From the NCBI RefSeq assembly GCF_011421425.1, contig NZ_WPCW01000004.1, forward strand, positions 62,001 to 126,000: a stretch of 64,000 bases of DNA, read 5' to 3'. The translations under genes and the position numbers were made by a program. This DNA is from Streptococcus catagoni (lineage in GTDB: Bacteria > Bacillota > Bacilli > Lactobacillales > Streptococcaceae). Shown in pieces: positions 62,392 to 64,000 of this stretch. Below the pieces are notes generated by a model. That model did not search any database. It was not told the origin of the DNA and worked only from the letters and a program-made list of their open reading frames with translations. The first letter of the stretch is position 1. Every line of letters begins with the position of its first letter.

Positions 62392-64000
62392 ATGGTATTA
62401 GTTAACCGTTGGTATGACATACTAGAAACTTTATTGATTCAAAACCAGATGGCTTTTGATGATTTGAGACAACGTATGAAAATTAGCCCACAAACTTTAA
62501 CAAAAAGTATTGAGCAATTAAATGATCTTTTAGATGGTGATATTGAAATTATTCAAATAAATAACCAACTAGAGTTGACTGTCTATGACTATGCTAGACT
62601 TGAAATAATTTTAGCCGGTAGCCTTAGAAAGACTAGTGATTTCAATTCAGCAAGTAAACGTGTTGCTTATTTACTAAAACGCCTATTGAAATCTCCCACA
62701 CCAATCGTAATAGATGATCTTGCAGAAGAAACAGGTGTAAGTAGAAGTACCATAAATAAAAATTTAAAAACAGCAAAAGAATTAGCAAACCATTATCACA
62801 TTGAAATAAAAGGAATCCCTAATAGAGGAATTCAAGCTTTAGGGTCAGAATTAGAAATTAGACTCTTATTTATCCATCATGTTTATGTCTATTTTGATAC
62901 TGATTATTTACAAAAAGAGAGTCTTGTTTTTTTAGAAAATCTTTATAAAGTTTACCGCTTACCACGAAAAATTCAAGAGATTCTGACTAAAACGATTGCA
63001 ATAACAATAGAGCGTATTCATGACAATAATCATTTAACAGGTTATATTCCATTTTATAGCAATGAGGTTAACTCAGATTCTTTTATGGAGGAACTTGTTT
63101 ATCACTTAGAATTAGAATATCAAACTTCCTTGAGTCAATTTGAACGGGATTTTATTTCTTTCGCCTTAAACACCCAATATGTAGAAGGTTTGACTTATCA
63201 AGAAGGTTTATTAAATTCTGATTTTCTTCAACTTTATCAAAAGATGATTAAAGAAGTGAAAGAAAGCCTATTGATAAATTTTGATGAGAAAAAATTATTT
63301 GTTGAAATTCAAACACATTTAAAATTTTTAATTAATCGATTAATTTTTCATATTCAAGCTAATGATCTTTTCCATGGAGAAATTAAACATAAATACCCAT
63401 TAGCATTTGAAATGGCAACAACAGCTGGAAAGATATTGGAAGAAACCTTTTCGACACATTTGGAGTTATCCGAATGTAGTTATTTGGCATTATACTTTGA
63501 ACTGATTATGCGAGATAAAGAACAAATTGTTGAAAATGGATCAAAGCGTATTGCTGTTGTTTGTACTACTGGACGTGGGACGGCAAATATGATTTGCCGC
63601 AGGTTAATAAAGGTTCTTGGTCCAGATATTGAAATTTCTCAATTTTCTGAAGAACAGTTTAATCCTGAAAAAGATGATAATTATTTTGCAATTTTTACAA
63701 CCATACCTCTAAAATTTGGCCAGCTAAAATCTCCACTGGTTCAAATTACTAATTTATTCAATGATCAATGGTTGCAAAACGAATGGCAAAAAGTTCATCT
63801 CTTTCATCAAAGAAAGATTCAAGATAGTATCATTCGCTTTGTTCGTTTAGAACCTGAAAACTCATATTATAGTTATTTGTCAAATATGGTTAAGATATTA
63901 GTTAAGGCAAATTTAGTCGACCTTGGTTTTTCTGAACGAATTATCCAAAGGGAAGTGAAACAATCTACAATGTTTGGTAATCAGATTGCTTTTCCTCATG
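62392..64000 (+). CDS. PRD-containing transcription activator of the sorbitol operon, cut by the window end
   Basis: ~536 residues visible from the ATG at 62392 (AAAGGATAG upstream), open to the last base. Order: N-terminal HTH (FDDLRQRMKISPQTLTKSIEQL), second HTH (IVIDDLAEETGVSRSTINKNL), two PTS regulation domains (PRD) with the conserved His regions (HDNNHLTGY; NTQYVEGLTY), an EIIB-like domain (IAVVCTTGRGTANMICRRLI with its Cys), and the start of an EIIA-like domain (MFGNQIAFPH, with the active His as last visible residue). This is the MtlR/SrlR-type activator layout, controlled by PTS phosphorylation. The PTS and further genes should follow outside the window. Confidence 0.88.
   Translation, partial: MVLVNRWYDILETLLIQNQMAFDDLRQRMKISPQTLTKSIEQLNDLLDGDIEIIQINNQLELTVYDYARLEIILAGSLRKTSDFNSASKRVAYLLKRLLKSPTPIVIDDLAEETGVSRSTINKNLKTAKELANHYHIEIKGIPNRGIQALGSELEIRLLFIHHVYVYFDTDYLQKESLVFLENLYKVYRLPRKIQEILTKTIAITIERIHDNNHLTGYIPFYSNEVNSDSFMEELVYHLELEYQTSLSQFERDFISFALNTQYVEGLTYQEGLLNSDFLQLYQKMIKEVKESLLINFDEKKLFVEIQTHLKFLINRLIFHIQANDLFHGEIKHKYPLAFEMATTAGKILEETFSTHLELSECSYLALYFELIMRDKEQIVENGSKRIAVVCTTGRGTANMICRRLIKVLGPDIEISQFSEEQFNPEKDDNYFAIFTTIPLKFGQLKSPLVQITNLFNDQWLQNEWQKVHLFHQRKIQDSIIRFVRLEPENSYYSYLSNMVKILVKANLVDLGFSERIIQREVKQSTMFGNQIAFPH

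Overview
The window looks like chromosome of a low-GC streptococcus of the pyogenic group. It carries an Mga-type virulence regulator next to an M-like, LPXTG-anchored coiled-coil protein, bifunctional glutathione synthetase GshAB, purA, dusB-hslO, and several streptococcal two-component/ABC modules. The Mga gene is divergent from the M-like gene. From memory, this is the arrangement of the simA/mgx locus of Streptococcus iniae, so S. iniae or a close relative is my best guess; no rRNA or other decisive marker is present.

Layout. 1-2 kb: end of a TrpXYZ-type ABC importer. 2.0-2.9 kb: decayed gene remnant, possibly from a mobile element. 2.9-5.4 kb: deoxynucleoside kinase, dusB, hslO (minus strand). 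5.5-9.1 kb: mga and a frameshifted M-like gene. 9.4-14 kb: gshAB and a TelA/XpaC pair. 14.3-15.6 kb: purA. 16.1-22.6 kb: two tandem paralogous surface adhesins of about 1,020 residues. Each has an MSCRAMM-like N2-N3 head, an acidic Glu/Pro repeat stalk and fibronectin-binding-like repeats, and each sits behind a duplicated promoter/leader. 22.9-30.7 kb: a deleted BMP lipoprotein gene, then a glycyl-radical sugar-phosphate cassette (activase, DeoR and SorC regulators, PflD-type enzyme, fructose-6-phosphate-aldolase-like enzyme, GldA). Its structural half is flanked by 97-bp inverted repeats.

31-45 kb: a glucosaminidase-CHAP wall hydrolase; an ABC/two-component module (FtsX-type permease, ATPase, response regulator, kinase); a PgpA-like protein; an XRE regulator; a CPBP-like membrane protein; a secreted two-repeat SSURE protein followed by a second two-component system; and an XRE/PLDc_N/ABC cluster. 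45-55.5 kb: a ProX editing protein, an intact ABC exporter whose cognate kinase and regulator are both pseudogenes, a flavoprotein, a methyladenine glycosylase, a BceAB/FtsX-type ABC pair and a glutathionyl-hydroquinone reductase. 55.5-61.4 kb is degraded: a LOG-family remnant, an IS200/IS605 relic, a broken acetyltransferase and a dead lantibiotic-immunity ABC transporter, mixed with intact FemAB, DUF1648 and PhzF genes. From 61.5 kb the start of a sorbitol operon runs off the window.

Two themes stand out. First, host-surface interaction: M-like protein, twin adhesins, SSURE protein, wall hydrolase. Second, strong gene decay: at least ten broken genes, several through one-base changes in homopolymers. 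The best candidates for something new are the twin adhesins with their shared leader hairpin and divergent sorting motifs, and the radical-enzyme cassette that lacks the PTS genes usually found with it.
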